NCBI RefSeq assembly: GCF_036898095.1
Contig: NC_090750.1
Span: 87,391,770 to 87,455,769 of the forward strand
Direction of reading: 5' to 3'
Source: Palaemon carinicauda
Lineage: Eukaryota > Arthropoda > Malacostraca > Decapoda > Palaemonidae
DNA length: 64,000 nucleotides
A program made the position numbers and the translations under genes. The notes under the pieces are model-generated. The model worked only from the letters and a program-made list of their open reading frames with translations. It was not told the origin of the DNA and made no database searches. Below are positions 10,777 to 21,197 of the stretch, piece after piece. Positions within the stretch are counted from its first letter, which is position 1. Each line of letters opens with the position of its first letter.

Positions 10777-12057
10777 CTACACAGCTTGGAGGGCGGCAAT
10801 GACTGTCCCAATGGAGAACCCGTCCAAGGATTTCCTTGAATAATCCTTGAGGTAGTGGGCAGTAAAGGTCGACTGGTGCGACCAAGTGCCTGCCTGTAGG
10901 ATCTGCCCCACCGCCATATTTCTCTCAAAGGCCAAGGAGGTGCTCAGACCCCTGATGTCATGGGGCCGGGGAGTGCCTGGCACTGCCATTTTATCCTCTT
11001 CATAGGTTCTAGCGATGACTTGTCTCAGCCAGAAGGAAATGGTGTTCTTGGAAACTTGCTTCCTATTAACACCTGTGGAAACGAAGAGGTTCTTGATACC
11101 TGGTCGGAGATGAGCTGTCCTTTCCAGGTATTTTCTGAGCGTCCGTACTGGGCATAACTTCAAGTCTTCCGTAATGCCCGTCTTGGGAATGGCCGGAATT
11201 GAGAAACCTTCAAACCTCGGGTCCCAGACTGCTGGGTTCTGAGTCTTAGCCACAAAGGAGGGCACGAACCTGAAGGACACTTCCTTCCACCCTTTGGAGT
11301 GCGAAACGTCGTAAGACAGACCATGGATCTCGCCCACTCTCTTAGCCGAAGCTAAGGCTAGCAAGAAGACGGTCTTGAGGGTGAGATCCTTGTCCCCGAT
11401 ATCTTTCAGGGGTTCAAAGGGGGGACGACTTAGCATCTTCAAGACCTTGGCTAGGTCCCACCTGGGCACTCTCCTAGCTTGAGGGGGGCAGGATTGCTCG
11501 AAACTCCTGATCAGCATCGCTATGTGTCTCGAGGTCCCCAGGTCGATGCCCTTCAGGAGGAAGACTTGGCCTAAGGCGGCTCGAACTCCTTTAATGGCTG
11601 GAATTGACATTCCCACTTTATCTCTAAGATACACCAGAAACTCAGCTATGTCCGGGACCGAAGCTTTAAGAGGTCTAATGTGTTTCTCCGAGCACCACTT
11701 CGTGAAGGAGGCCCACTTCGCCTGGTATACCGCGGTCGAGGATCTCCTCAGGTATAGGGACATTCTCTTAGCTGTGGTGGCGGAGTACCCCTCCTTCTTC
11801 AGGAGCCGCTCGATAGTCTCCAGGCGTGAAGGCGAAGAGAGAGAGGGTTGTCGTGGAGCCTGAAGAAGTGCGGTTGGTGCAGGAGGTCTGATCTGGCGGG
11901 CAGAGGCCAAGGTGGTTGGCTCGCTAGGTCTTTTAGGTCCGCGAACCACTCTCTCTTCGGCCACCAGGGCGCTACCAAAGTCATCTTCAGGTTTCGGGAG
12001 GCCCTTACTCTGTTGAGTACCTGTCTTATCAAGTGAAGGGGGGAAAAGCGTACACAT
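10777..12057 (-). CDS. DIRS-A tyrosine recombinase (YR)
   Basis: A 426-codon open frame; the recombinase proper begins near residue 78 (SRLETIERL). It has an N-terminal SAM-like core-binding segment (VYQAKWASFTKWC), then the catalytic domain. First Arg is in SAKRVGEIHGL, HxxR is in PHDIRGL, and the nucleophile Tyr is in FTAHYLKD. The R-H-R-Y set is complete, so this enzyme looks intact even though gag and RT are broken. It integrates the circular DNA intermediate of DIRS elements. Its 5' part overlaps the end of RT/RH in another frame. The first 77 residues are probably only open sequence overlapping RT. Confidence 0.9.
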   Translation of the reverse strand: MCTLFPPSLDKTGTQQSKGLPKPEDDFGSALVAEERVVRGPKRPSEPTTLASARQIRPPAPTALLQAPRQPSLSSPSRLETIERLLKKEGYSATTAKRMSLYLRRSSTAVYQAKWASFTKWCSEKHIRPLKASVPDIAEFLVYLRDKVGMSIPAIKGVRAALGQVFLLKGIDLGTSRHIAMLIRSFEQSCPPQARRVPRWDLAKVLKMLSRPPFEPLKDIGDKDLTLKTVFLLALASAKRVGEIHGLSYDVSHSKGWKEVSFRFVPSFVAKTQNPAVWDPRFEGFSIPAIPKTGITEDLKLCPVRTLRKYLERTAHLRPGIKNLFVSTGVNRKQVSKNTISFWLRQVIARTYEEDKMAVPGTPRPHDIRGLSTSLAFERNMAVGQILQAGTWSHQSTFTAHYLKDYSRKSLDGFSIGTVIAALQAV

Positions 12058-13727
12058 CCAAGTTGTCCCACTTGTGCTGGAAGACGTCTTCTAGGGCTGC
12101 CTTTTGGTCTGGGACCGGGGAGTAATAGACCGGTAGTTGGGCGTTGAGCTTTGTTGCAAAGAGGTCCATCACCGGGGAGCCCCAGCGTTGAATGATGAGT
12201 CTGGCTACTTCTGGGTGTAGAAACCACTCTGTCCCCACTATTTGACCCATTCTGCTGAGGCCGTCGGCCAGAACGTTTTTCTTCCCGGGGATGAACCTTG
12301 CTAGCAGCACCACTTGCTGTTCGTCTGCCCAATGTAGGATGTCTATGGCGAGGTCGTACAGTTCCTTCGATCTCATGCCCCCTAGCTTCTTTATGTAGGC
12401 CACTACCGTGGCGTTGTCGCACATTAACGCCACGGTGTTTCCCTTTAGACGACTTGCAAAGTGAAGACATGCCTTCTGGACTGCTCTTAGTTCTAGGACA
12501 TTGATGTGTAGACGCTTTTCGCTCTCCGACCAGGTACCTCGTGCTGTCTCTTCCAGAAGGTGGGCCCCCCACCCTTGGTTGGAGGCGTCTGTGAACAGGA
12601 GGTACTCGGGGGGACTGGACCCGAGGGGCATCCCCTTGAGGGAGTTCGACTGGCAGTGCCACCATTCTAGGGAGGTTCTCGTGTCCGGAAGGACTGGAAT
12701 TAACACTTTCCGCGAGTCCGTCTGGGACCAGAGGCTCTTGAGGTTCCATTGAATGGGTCTGAGCCTCATCCTCCCTTGGGGAACCAGTTTCTCCAATGAG
12801 ACCAGGTGACCTATCAGTCTCTGCCAGTCTCCCGCCCTCCTGGAATGTTCTGACAGGAACGGTTGAATGATGTGCTTGAGGTTCCGTATCCTGTCTTCCG
12901 AGGGGAAAACCTTCCCCTGCACGGTATCCAACGTCATCCCCAAGTATCCCATTCTGTTGGATGGTGTTAAGTTTGACTTTTCCAGATTGATTACGATTCC
13001 CAGATTCCTGCAAAACTGGAAGAGGTTTCTCCCTTGTTCCTCCAAGAGGGCCCTTGAGGTGGAAAGGAGCAACCAGTCGTCCAGGTATCTGATGAGACGG
13101 ATACCCCGTTCGTGAGCCCACACTGAGACTGTCGCGAAGACCCTCGTGAACACTTGAGGGGCCATCGACAGACCGAAGCAAAGGGGTCTTGAACTGCAGG
13201 ATCTGGGAACCACATTTCACCCGGAGGAACTTCCGACTCGACGGGTGGACCGGGATCTGGAAGTATGCGTCCTTGAGGTCGACAGTCATCATATAATCTT
13301 TCTCCCTCAAGGACAGCAGGACGGATTTTGGGGTGTCCATCTTGAAGTCCGTCTTCTTGACGAACTTGTTGAGGGCCGACAGGTCTATCACGGGTCTCCA
13401 CCCCCCCGTTGCTTTCTCTACCAGGAACAGGCGGCTGTAGAAGCCTGGGCCTGGGAGAAGGACCTCTTCCATGGCACCTTTCTCTAACATGGAGGAAATC
13501 TCCTCTTGAAGGGCGGCCCTTTTCATCGGGTCTCTGGGGGCCAACCATTCTGTCTGGCTGGCTGAAATAAGAGGGGGTGGATCCGCTAGGAAGGGGAGCC
13601 TGTAGCCCTCCTTCAGGACGGACACCGTCCAAGGATCCGCTCCTTGTGCCTTCCATGCTTGCCAATGTGGTCTGAGGCATCCCCCAACCCGAGGCTTGGG
13701 CGGGAGTAGGGGGCCTCTCCCTCTACC
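11799..13727 (-). pseudogene. DIRS-A reverse transcriptase / RNase H, two indels
   Basis: RT fingers (VLLPGPGFYSRLFLVEK, GGWRPVIDLSALN) and LKDAYFQIPVHP are in one frame. One extra C in the C4 run at 13183-13186 shifts the frame just before LCFGLSMAPQ. The palm motif RYLDDWLL and RNase H (FTDASNQGWGA, VALMCDNATVVAY, NVLADGLSR) follow in the second frame. A one-base loss near 12035-12050, after VYAFPPF, restores the first frame for TLVAPWWPKREWF to the stop at 11799. The two lesions compensate each other overall but would scramble about 380 codons. Upstream, the RT frame is open back into the end of gag and is offset +1 from it. Confidence 0.88.
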
Positions 13728-16197
13728 TTCTCCTAGAGGGGCGGCCTGATCTGCCTCTCCTAGAGGAGGAGTAACCCGACCTGAAGGAGCTGGAAGAAGC
13801 TGGTGCTCCTCTGCGGGAGGGTTGAGGAGTTGTTGCCCAGGAGGAAGAAGGGGCGTCCCTCCTCGAAGTGCTGGGGGCGGCCTGAGGAGTCACGGCGCTA
13901 TCTGAGGCGGCCCTCCTGTATGGAGGCCTTTTAGACGCCGCAGGTCTGGGGACGTTGGCCTCTTTCTTCTTAGACACTTTCTCCATCAGGTTCTCCAGCT
14001 CTTTTAATGGGAATAGTGACTCACCCCACAAGGGAAGGCTACGTACGGCTCGGGCCTCTCTGTCCGGAATCCTCCTAGATACCTTAGCTAGGACCGTGTC
14101 TCGTTTCCGTAGGACCCAGTTGGCCGTAAGGGCGAGCGCCTGGTACGAGAGAAACTTAAGCGTTTTCCCCCCGGAGGTGAGAAGGTCAGTCAGGAGGCTT
14201 TGCTGTTCAGGATCTTCGGGGTCGACGGAGGCTTGCACGTTTACTAAAGTGGAGGCCCACCAGTCCAGCCATGAGGAGACGTTAACTAGGTCCCGCGACA
14301 TCTCCTCCATCATGGCGGCTTCCGTAGGAGAGAAGGAAACTGGGGCTGAAGAGGCCCTTTCGTCTGAGCCGCCTTGTCCTAGGATGTCCAAGGCCGGGTC
14401 CACTCTACAGGGGCCTGGGCGCTGCCCTTCCAGAATGTATACTTTCCCCTGCGCTTTGAGGCCCTGGAGCAGTTTCGAGGCACTCTGGGACTTGGGGGCC
14501 TCTGCATTGCTAGCCACCAAGTTGTCTATGTACTCCTGCCCTAGTACCAGGTCTGGGGCAAGAGGAAGGGCCAGGGAAGACTTCGGAAGGGTGGCGTGAT
14601 GGGTAATCCTCAGGAGGCTTGACCTCCAGGAATCCCCCTTCGGAGCCGAGGGTTCTGTAATCCCATGGTGCCTCCTGATGAGGCCCACCACTCTTCTATA
14701 TGCGGAGTCCTCCGACGGGGAAGCTTCTCCTCCGTCAGCCGAGGCCTCGGCCTGGAGTGGGGGCGCCGGGTTGCTGGTTCGGCAGACCGGTCGTCCAGCC
14801 CTTGGGTCCAGGGGGGCCGCCCTGTAACAGTAGTGAGCTCCGTAAGAGGGTGGATCCCGCTGCAAAGTGGGTACCACCGGCTCAGGGAGGGCCCTCGGTT
14901 GCCCTAAGGCTCTGGAAGTGGAAGTCACGGTCCCGGTGGGCTGACCCGACAACGGGAACCGTTCTTTCTTACTCGATGGCCGCACCAGCTGGGCTGGTTA
15001 AGCCAGGCTGCCTGCAAAGAAGCGTGTTTCCCCCCGCTGGGCGGGGTGAACCGGAGGCCTCGAGGACTTATGTCTCTGCGAGAGGTCTTTCCTGCGTGCC
15101 AGATCGTGCGGTTCTAGGCTGTGCGTAGAGAGCGGCAGCCTAGACGCACGTTCGCTGGATCGAGGGTCTGGTGAATGGAGCCTCTTGGACTTTCCTGAAG
15201 GTACATAGACCCAGGCGCCCCCGGGAGAAACATTTCTCCTATACTTACGAGATTGGGAGCGGGAGCGCTTCTTGCTAGGCCGCAACCTTGACCTAGAGCG
15301 GGAATGTTCGCTCTCGGACAGTTCTCTTCTCCTGCGTCGCTTCCCCCTGACTTCCTCCTCGGAAGATGAGTCTACTTCCGACGAGTCCGACGACGCCACG
15401 TTTCTCGCGTAACGGCTGTTAGCGTGATCCGCGGGGGAATTTCCCCGACGCCGGGTGCCCGAGATCGAAGGCTGGAGGAAGTCCTCGGGAACCGCCGTGG
15501 AGATCGTCGGCACAGAGTCTAATCTTTCCATGCTAGGGGGCCAGGGGTCCAGGGTCACGTCCATTCTCAGCGGTGACCTCCCTGGCGTCTTCGGTAGCTT
15601 CCATCCGAAGGCATCGCTACTCGGACGGCGAACTCTAGTTTGGCTGTCCCCTGGCGGGGGAGAGCCCGACGCACTGGCCCACGAGGGCGGAGGGGACTCT
15701 GAGACTACAACACTGTCCCATAAGGGGTCTTCAGAGGACGCGTGGCCCCCCATCACAAGGCCTGACTCACCCGAAGCACTACCGGGCCCTTCGTTAGCCC
15801 TAGAGGGGCCCGCCCTTGGTTCTTCCCTCGCACTGGATTCCCTGGGAAGAACGCCTTGACTTTCTACAACACTAGAGGCTTCTTGTCCTCTCCTCTGCGA
15901 GGGAGACGGAGAAGCCGAGGCTTCGTCGGACCGATCACTGGCCGACGGTAACGAAGATACGACACTAATCTTCCTGGGGGAACGCTTCGAAGATTTCTTC
16001 TTATTAGTACCGTAGCGTACCCACTGGATATCATCCCAACTTACGCACTCCGGACACGTGTCCGCGGAGGAGCAAACTTTCCCCCTACACGTGGAACAAA
16101 GGGAGTGAGGATCTACCTCTGGCTTTGAGAGGAAAGCCCCACACGACTTTCCGGCTCTAGGCCCAGGGCAACGGCGCACATGATCCATCGTTCGCAC
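13723..16197 (-). pseudogene. DIRS-A gag with one internal stop
   Basis: One continuous frame of about 824 codons from the ATG at 16197 is interrupted only by TAA at 14998-15000. N-terminal cysteine cluster CSTC, CRGKVC, then DTCPEC has spacing x2-x4-x5-x2. An acidic and Ser-rich middle leads to an RS-type basic stretch (EHSRSRSRLRPSKKRSRSQ). A folded-looking middle segment contains SSWLDWWASTLVNVQ and RSLPLWGESLFP. The C-terminus is basic (SSSRRGRSGRPSRRR). This gag-like protein presumably packages the RNA. The RS stretch and basic tail suggest nuclear targeting and nucleic-acid binding. Confidence 0.85.
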
Positions 16198-16383
16198 ACG
16201 AATGGCACAACACTAGTGAGCTATACGTACACTGGGGATACACACAGGGTGAACGCACTGTAACACTTGAGAATAACGCACTGCGAAAAAAACACAAGTC
16301 CCCACGCTGGAAACAAGTGGAACACAAACGCGCACAAAGGATCGAGAGAGACGAGAGTGAGCTGTGCACAGCTCACGACCAAG

Positions 16384-16584
16384 GAACTTAATGAGGAGAA
16401 TGACCCAGAGAAGCAGTGACCTGCCCTAATCCTGCCCTCAGGGCACATTCCTTGGCGGCGGGGGTAGGCCTATGTAGAGCGGAGTAGGGGGGTAACGGCG
16501 GGAAAAACCTTGGTCGAGAAAGAGAGATCACAAGTGACTCCAAAAGAAAGTAGTTCTCGGTAAGTATTTTGTGTTGGAACAAAT
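16384..16584 (+). repeat. Right ITR of DIRS-A
   Basis: Inverse of the left ITR. The plus-strand end reads TTCTCGGTAAGTATTTTGTG and finishes near GGAACAAAT, which is reproduced in inverted form inside the ICR. Confidence 0.92.
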
Positions 16585-16865
16585 ATATATTCAAAATACC
16601 ATTTTGATAACATGGTATGCTTCCTTCTTAATGACATATCATTGTTTAATCTTACAGTAATGTTATTGATATAAAGAGAAGCACAACCCTGAATTCTTAA
16701 AAGGTGATTAAAACATTAGGAAAGCCATTAATTCAAAAACAGTAGCACAAATGAGCAAAACAATTCAACACTACCTAATATAAAAACAACTCTTAAGGCT
16801 ACTTAAAACCAATTTAGAACTAACAAGGAATAAGAGCTGATAATATTTTGAAGGTGACAGAATTA
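16585..16865 (-). other. Presumed 3' UTR of proximal UBASH3 isoform
   Basis: This lies between the stop at 16866-16868 and the DIRS-A edge. An ATTAAA signal occurs on the minus strand near 16645-16650. DIRS-A therefore inserted in, or just beyond, the 3' UTR of the short isoform. Confidence 0.45.
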
Positions 16866-16991
16866 TTAAAGCAAAACCCTCCAATCAAACTCCATTATTC
16901 CTGAGTATGTAACTGGGAAAACAGGAGGTGGATCCAGCACCCAGTGGTCTTTAGAAGTCTCACTCATCATGGCCGTGCAGCCGTATGGAAC
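16866..16991 (-). CDS. UBASH3: UBASH3 alternative last exon, proximal copy (H1)
   Basis: This terminal exon of 126 nt encodes 41 residues and TAA (16866-16868). It begins VPYGCTAM, has HWVLDPPPVFPV in the middle and ends FDWRVLL. The acceptor (TTGACCAACAG) has a weak pyrimidine tract. Phase 0 fits the donor at 17298. The DPPP-V-PV and DWR-x-LL pattern matches the C-terminal end of the UBASH3 histidine-phosphatase domain and is closer to the usual family pattern than the distal copy at 4634-4759. The downstream intron-exon choice would replace the whole C-terminus. Confidence 0.88.
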   Translation of the reverse strand, partial: VPYGCTAMMSETSKDHWVLDPPPVFPVTYSGIMEFDWRVLL

Positions 16992-17298
16992 CTGTTGGTC
17001 AAATTCTTGACTATGGCAAGCATATGAGTTACCATTTCAATCTCCATTGGTGTTCAAAACTTATGACCACTTTCAAACTAAGTGATACATTATCATCATT
17101 GTCACTCATTTTAACAAAGATAAAATGGAGCAAAAAAAAAATAATTCCTTCCAAGTAAACCATTATCCCCAAGATAATTTGAAAAAAAAAAAAAATTGCT
17201 CTATGCCATTTGGAAATAACAGTAAATCATATAATGATCAAAATTCCGCTTTCACTTAAATCATATAAAGACAAATAAATAAACATCAAATTACTAAC

Positions 17299-17408
17299 CT
17301 TCTTTATAATATTAGTCATTTCATGCGCTGACCTTGGTGCACCTCCAACCAACTGTCTTGTACAAGTGTCCAGGGTCGCCGCATGACCAACAAGCAAAAC
17401 AGTGCCAC
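17299..17408 (-). CDS. UBASH3: UBASH3 exon: second catalytic His of the phosphatase domain
   Basis: This 110-nt exon completes a codon begun in the previous exon and ends in phase 0 at AAG/GTTAGT. It encodes GGTVLLVGHAATLDTCTRQL, whose VGHA motif carries the second catalytic histidine of histidine phosphatases, then PRSAHEMTNIIKK. It is the branch point for the two alternative last exons. Introns: 409 bases upstream, 307 bases to H1 or about 12.5 kb to H2. Confidence 0.92.
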
Positions 17409-17817
17409 CTGATATGCCATATAAAAGGATGATCCCATTAGCAAAATATTACTTCTGAGAAATTTTTACTAGTGTTTCTGTACAACATTATATATGTCAA
17501 AATAGAGGATTCAAATACTGTACTGTACTTCTAAGTCAAAATATAGGATTCAAATACTGAACTTCTAAGTCAAAATATAGGATTCAAATACTGAACTTCT
17601 AAGTCAAAATATAGGATTCAAATACTGAACTTCTAAGTCAAAATATAGGATTCAAATACTGAACTTCTAAGTCAAAATATAGGATTCAAATACTGAACTT
17701 CTAAGTCAAAATATAGGATTCAAATACTGAACTTCTAAGTCAAAATATAGGATTCAAATACTATACTTCCAAGTCTGTTTCAGAATCTCAACACAAAGAG
17801 TTGTCTATCTGTCCTAC
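17409..17817 (-). other. Short UBASH3 intron containing a minisatellite
   Basis: This intron of 409 bases has a donor AAG/GTAGGA at 17817 and an acceptor ATATCAG at 17409. About 70% of it is the 34-bp tandem repeat at 17490-17776. Confidence 0.85.
17490..17776. repeat. 34-bp minisatellite, about eight units
   Basis: A unit of 34 bases, recognisable by AAGTCAAAATATAGGATTC followed by AAATACTGAACTTCT, is repeated about eight times. The middle copies are nearly identical and the edge copies diverged. There are no unique spacers, so it is not CRISPR-like. It starts about 40 bases from the exon at 17818. Confidence 0.95.
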
Positions 17818-18069
17818 CTTGAGCCTGTGTTGTATTTATGATGCTCTGCGTGACATAGGCATTACGACCATAGTACTGCTCACAACTTTCATGTGGCTCT
17901 TTGACCTCCTCTTTACGAATAAGTGGATCATAGCTTTTGTTGATGTTGAAGCCTGCTTCTATGAGTTCATCTAAAGTCATCCACACCGGCATTCCATCAT
18001 GGTACCAAGCAAGCCATTCAAATAAACCAGGCTCAATGTTAAGTGGCATGTGTTCTGCAATTCCTAGAC
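17818..18069 (-). CDS. UBASH3: UBASH3 exon: phosphatase domain, catalytic Glu region
   Basis: This 252-nt exon encodes GLGIAEHMPLNIEPGLFEWL, then DGMPVWMTLDELIEAGFNIN and EQYYGRNAYVTQSIINTTQ. The EPGLFEW motif is characteristic of UBASH3/Sts phosphatases and supplies an active-site Glu. Acceptor TTTCCACAG and donor AAG/GTAGGA; it starts and ends in the same phase, with one base carried from the previous exon and one passed on. No lesions. Confidence 0.93.
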
Positions 18070-18250
18070 CTGTGGAAAATTGAAATGAGATATTCGAAGA
18101 TAATGATTGAAATAATCATGAACTTTAATATTTTCAGGAATCTTTTGATAAGCCTCAAATAATCATTTGAATACCTTTCAATGTTTGCAGTTACCAAGAA
18201 ATTAATGAAATAAAAAACTTGCCTTTTCTTGGCCAACCAACTATTATCAA

Positions 18251-18290
<40 letters not shown>

Positions 18291-19957
18291 GCCAAGCTAC
18301 AACCCTAGTTGGAAAAGCAGGATGCTATAAGCCCAGAGGCTCCAACAGGGAAAATAGCCAAGTGAGGAAAGGAAAAAAGGGAAAATGGAAAATTTTAAGA
18401 AGAGTAACAATATTAAAATAAATATCTCCTATATAAACTATAAAACTTTAACAAAACAAGCGGAAGAAAAATAAGATAGAATAGTGTGCTCGAGTGTACC
18501 CTCAAGCAAGAGAACTCTAACCCAAGACAGTGGAAGACCATGGTACAGAAGCTATGGCACTACCCAAGAATAGAGAACAATGGTTTGATTTTAGGATATT
18601 ATGATACCATATAAGAAATTCCCCGTTACTTATTAAGATAGGAGTAATACAGACTACACACTTCCCACCAATGTGCATATAAAAACTCCTTACCAAACCA
18701 CAACTGAAGTTTCACAGCTGAGGAAAATTCTTTACTTTGAAAATACATATACAATGTGTCAGATGACATCTAAACCCAAGCTTACATAAAAATGTGATTT
18801 TAAATCGTAAGATCCCCCACAAAATTTATAGGCACTATAGTCCAACAACAAAACAAAAAAGTTCTCTAAAGTAATGATTATCAAATATTGACTTGGTACA
18901 ATACTGAGCTGCAGTTAGGACATTTTCTAAGGATAAATTTGTAATGAAATCAAGTAAGGTAGCTTTTTCCTAATATCATGAGCTCTAACTTTCAGAATGG
19001 GAAAAGATGTTTTATCTAACTGGATTCCTAAACCCACAAAACAAATTAGGCACATCACTTCTAATTAAATCTATTCATTTAAGTAAACCTTTAAACTCTG
19101 AATTCCACTCCATTGACTGTTTTATGGAAAGAATATGAAAATGACTGCAAGATCCCATGAAAGCTGGTCCCATCATTCTTTTAAATTAATGTAGTTGATC
19201 GTAACATAAAGGAATTATATTTCTTTTGGAAAGTAGACGTCCATCAGAATGATGGTGAACATTTCCTCCTCCTTTATAGAAACTAATACTGTAATGTGAA
19301 AGGAGTTTCCCTCGAGAATTAGGTCGGTAACGTAAAATTATTTGGTGTCAAAACATTCAGGACTGGTCTCTAACCCCGGGGGATAATTTTGAAACCAGAA
19401 ACTATTGAGTGTAACAACCCTGAAATAGATCCATAACTTTTTGCAGAACCTTCTTAACTCCCAAAGACAAAGCTTGAGCTAACATAAGGATGTAGACATA
19501 ACTTGGAAAGTGGAATTAGATCAGACAAAGTAGGCACAGTCAAAAGTAATTACAAATTGAAAAGGAAGAGTAATTTCCTATCAGAGAGGGCTCTGAATGT
19601 AATACGGGAAAGGCCACCTTTCACATAATTCATTATAATTAGTGATCATCTCCCAATTCCACTGATTTATTAATCACCCAAACTATCTAGAACCTGAAAG
19701 AGCTCAACTAAAGGGCTTGGGAATCCATATACACATGCACTAAGCTACAGGTTGCAGCCAATCATCGTTATATTTCGTCTATTGAAGACTAATGTTTAAG
19801 TATGTTTTGTCTTGAAATGTTAAATAAAGTAAATATACATTTATGGGTTAACCATCAAAGTCTGTTGTTTTAATAAAGATAAAAATATCAAGAATATTAA
19901 CTGGCATACTCAAAATTCCTGGTCACTAATAGTTCCCTACAATAAAGTAGAAATTAC
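18070..19957 (-). other. UBASH3 intron with SINE-like copy 3
   Basis: Intron between the exons at 19958 and 18069. It contains the (TTA)n tail and SINE-like copy at 18246-18595. The rest is AT-rich with nothing recognised. Confidence 0.75.
18246..18595 (-). mobile_element. SINE-like dispersed repeat, copy 3 (inverted, 5'-truncated)
   Basis: Inverted copy of 1366-1829 with a (TTA)n tail of about 14 triplets at 18248-18290. It loses similarity near GAACAATGGTTTGATTT, so about 130 bases of the 5' end are missing. Confidence 0.75.
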
Positions 19958-20173
19958 CTTTCAATATATTGGTACAGGTTTGAACACAGCGTAAAGATGG
20001 CGAACAAAAGACATGATGAACCTCTGTTCTACTTGCTTTCATTGCTTGCCCTACTAGAGTTGCTTGAAGAAGACCTATATTTGTGAGAGGACAATCCTTA
20101 TAAAAGCTATGTGGGGCACCTTTCCTATGGGGAAGGGTCTCTGGCATGTTGAGATCTCTTCGTTGATAGTTCC
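19958..20173 (-). CDS. UBASH3: UBASH3 exon: phosphatase domain, SPSLRCVQT motif
   Basis: This 216-nt exon encodes [19 protein letters not shown], then [20 protein letters not shown] and [20 protein letters not shown]. The [10 protein letters not shown] segment carries the third active-site residue (Arg) of the family. Acceptor GTCATCAG, donor AAG/GTAATT. The codon split with the RHGE exon (G/GG) is restored by splicing. Confidence 0.93.
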
Positions 20174-20445
20174 CTGATGACGATACAAAAAAATAAGGAA
20201 TGCTTTAAAAAGTTCCAAACCAACATTGAAATTCATAGTAGTTTGAGGTCAAAAAGGGAAATTACAATTAATCTACAAAGTTTCTGGAATATTAACCTTT
20301 TGAATCCCATAGGACATATTCTCTAGGAAGAAATTTGTACTTCCTTCAGCCATTATGACATTCAACATCTAGTAAATGCCTTTACACTTCTCTTTCTTTT
20401 ACTATTTATGCATACCAAAGTTTTAGAAAATATGTAAAAACATAA

Positions 20446-20590
20446 AATTTTAAGGGTAATTTGTATTTTTCCTAACCAAACAAACCTAAGTCTTTTATTT
20501 AGGGAGATTGTTTCAGTGCAAGCTGGAGCCAGTTGCTAAAATTGGATAACAAGCGGTTCAGCTGGCCCCTTTCCAGATGGTGAGGCTCCA
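20446..20590 (+). mobile_element. Isolated DIRS terminus, DIRS-E-like
   Basis: TAATTTGTATTTTTCCTAAC followed by CAAACAAACCTAAGTC matches the left tip of DIRS-E (56950-56995). The similarity fades and the piece ends at the microsatellite. No coding part remains. Confidence 0.55.
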
Positions 20591-20599
20591 CTTTTGAGC

Positions 20600-20840
<241 letters not shown>

Positions 20841-21061
20841 ATAAAAAAGAAAAATGATTGAGCTATAAAATAATAAATATCTTGAATTCTCAGCAGAAAA
20901 AAAGAAGGCTTCAGGCTTGTGTAATAAATTTTCTTGTGCAGGGCTGGGATTGAAAAGGTTAAACATTCCAACTTCATCTATTACTGGATCCCATGTTAGA
21001 ATTATATATACAATACATTTCCACCAACAAGTTTATGGTAAAAAGATGTGGAAAATCATAC

Positions 21062-21197
21062 CTGCTTCATCGAAACAAAATCGTATCCAGTCACCGAAAG
21101 TAAAGTCAACTCTCTCCCCATGCCGAGCAACGATTATCTTCCGAGGTCCATCAATAGGGAATTTGTACAACGGTCCTTCTTTTTTAGGCTTTTTAAC
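21062..21197 (-). CDS. UBASH3: UBASH3 exon: RHGE catalytic motif of histidine phosphatase
   Basis: This 136-nt exon encodes [20 protein letters not shown], then [17 protein letters not shown] and [12 protein letters not shown] contains the phosphohistidine-forming residue and its partner Arg. Phase 0 at the acceptor (TATTTTCAG), one base left at the donor (CAG/GTATGA). This is the start of the phosphatase domain. Confidence 0.95.

Larger units (their letters stand above)
10170..16584 (-). mobile_element. DIRS-A retrotransposon (complete, coding genes damaged)
   Basis: This full-length DIRS element has ITRs at 10170-10385 and 16384-16584. On the minus strand the order is gag (16197-13723), RT/RH (from about 13727 to 11799), YR (about 11826-10777), then an ICR at 10450-10550 that joins the complements of the left and right termini. 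It lies between the two alternative last exons of UBASH3, 281 bases 3' of the proximal stop codon. Internal GC is clearly higher than the surrounding host DNA. No obvious target-site duplication is seen, as expected for YR-mediated integration. Lesions are one stop in gag and two indels in RT. Confidence 0.93.

Noticed and set aside
11522..15859. Plus-strand ORFs inside DIRS-A (and likewise in C, D and E)
   Set aside because: They are antisense shadows of GC-rich gag, RT and YR genes; none shows a domain.
17490..17776. CRISPR-like regular repeats
   Set aside because: Units are contiguous with no unique spacers, in a eukaryotic intron; it is a minisatellite.
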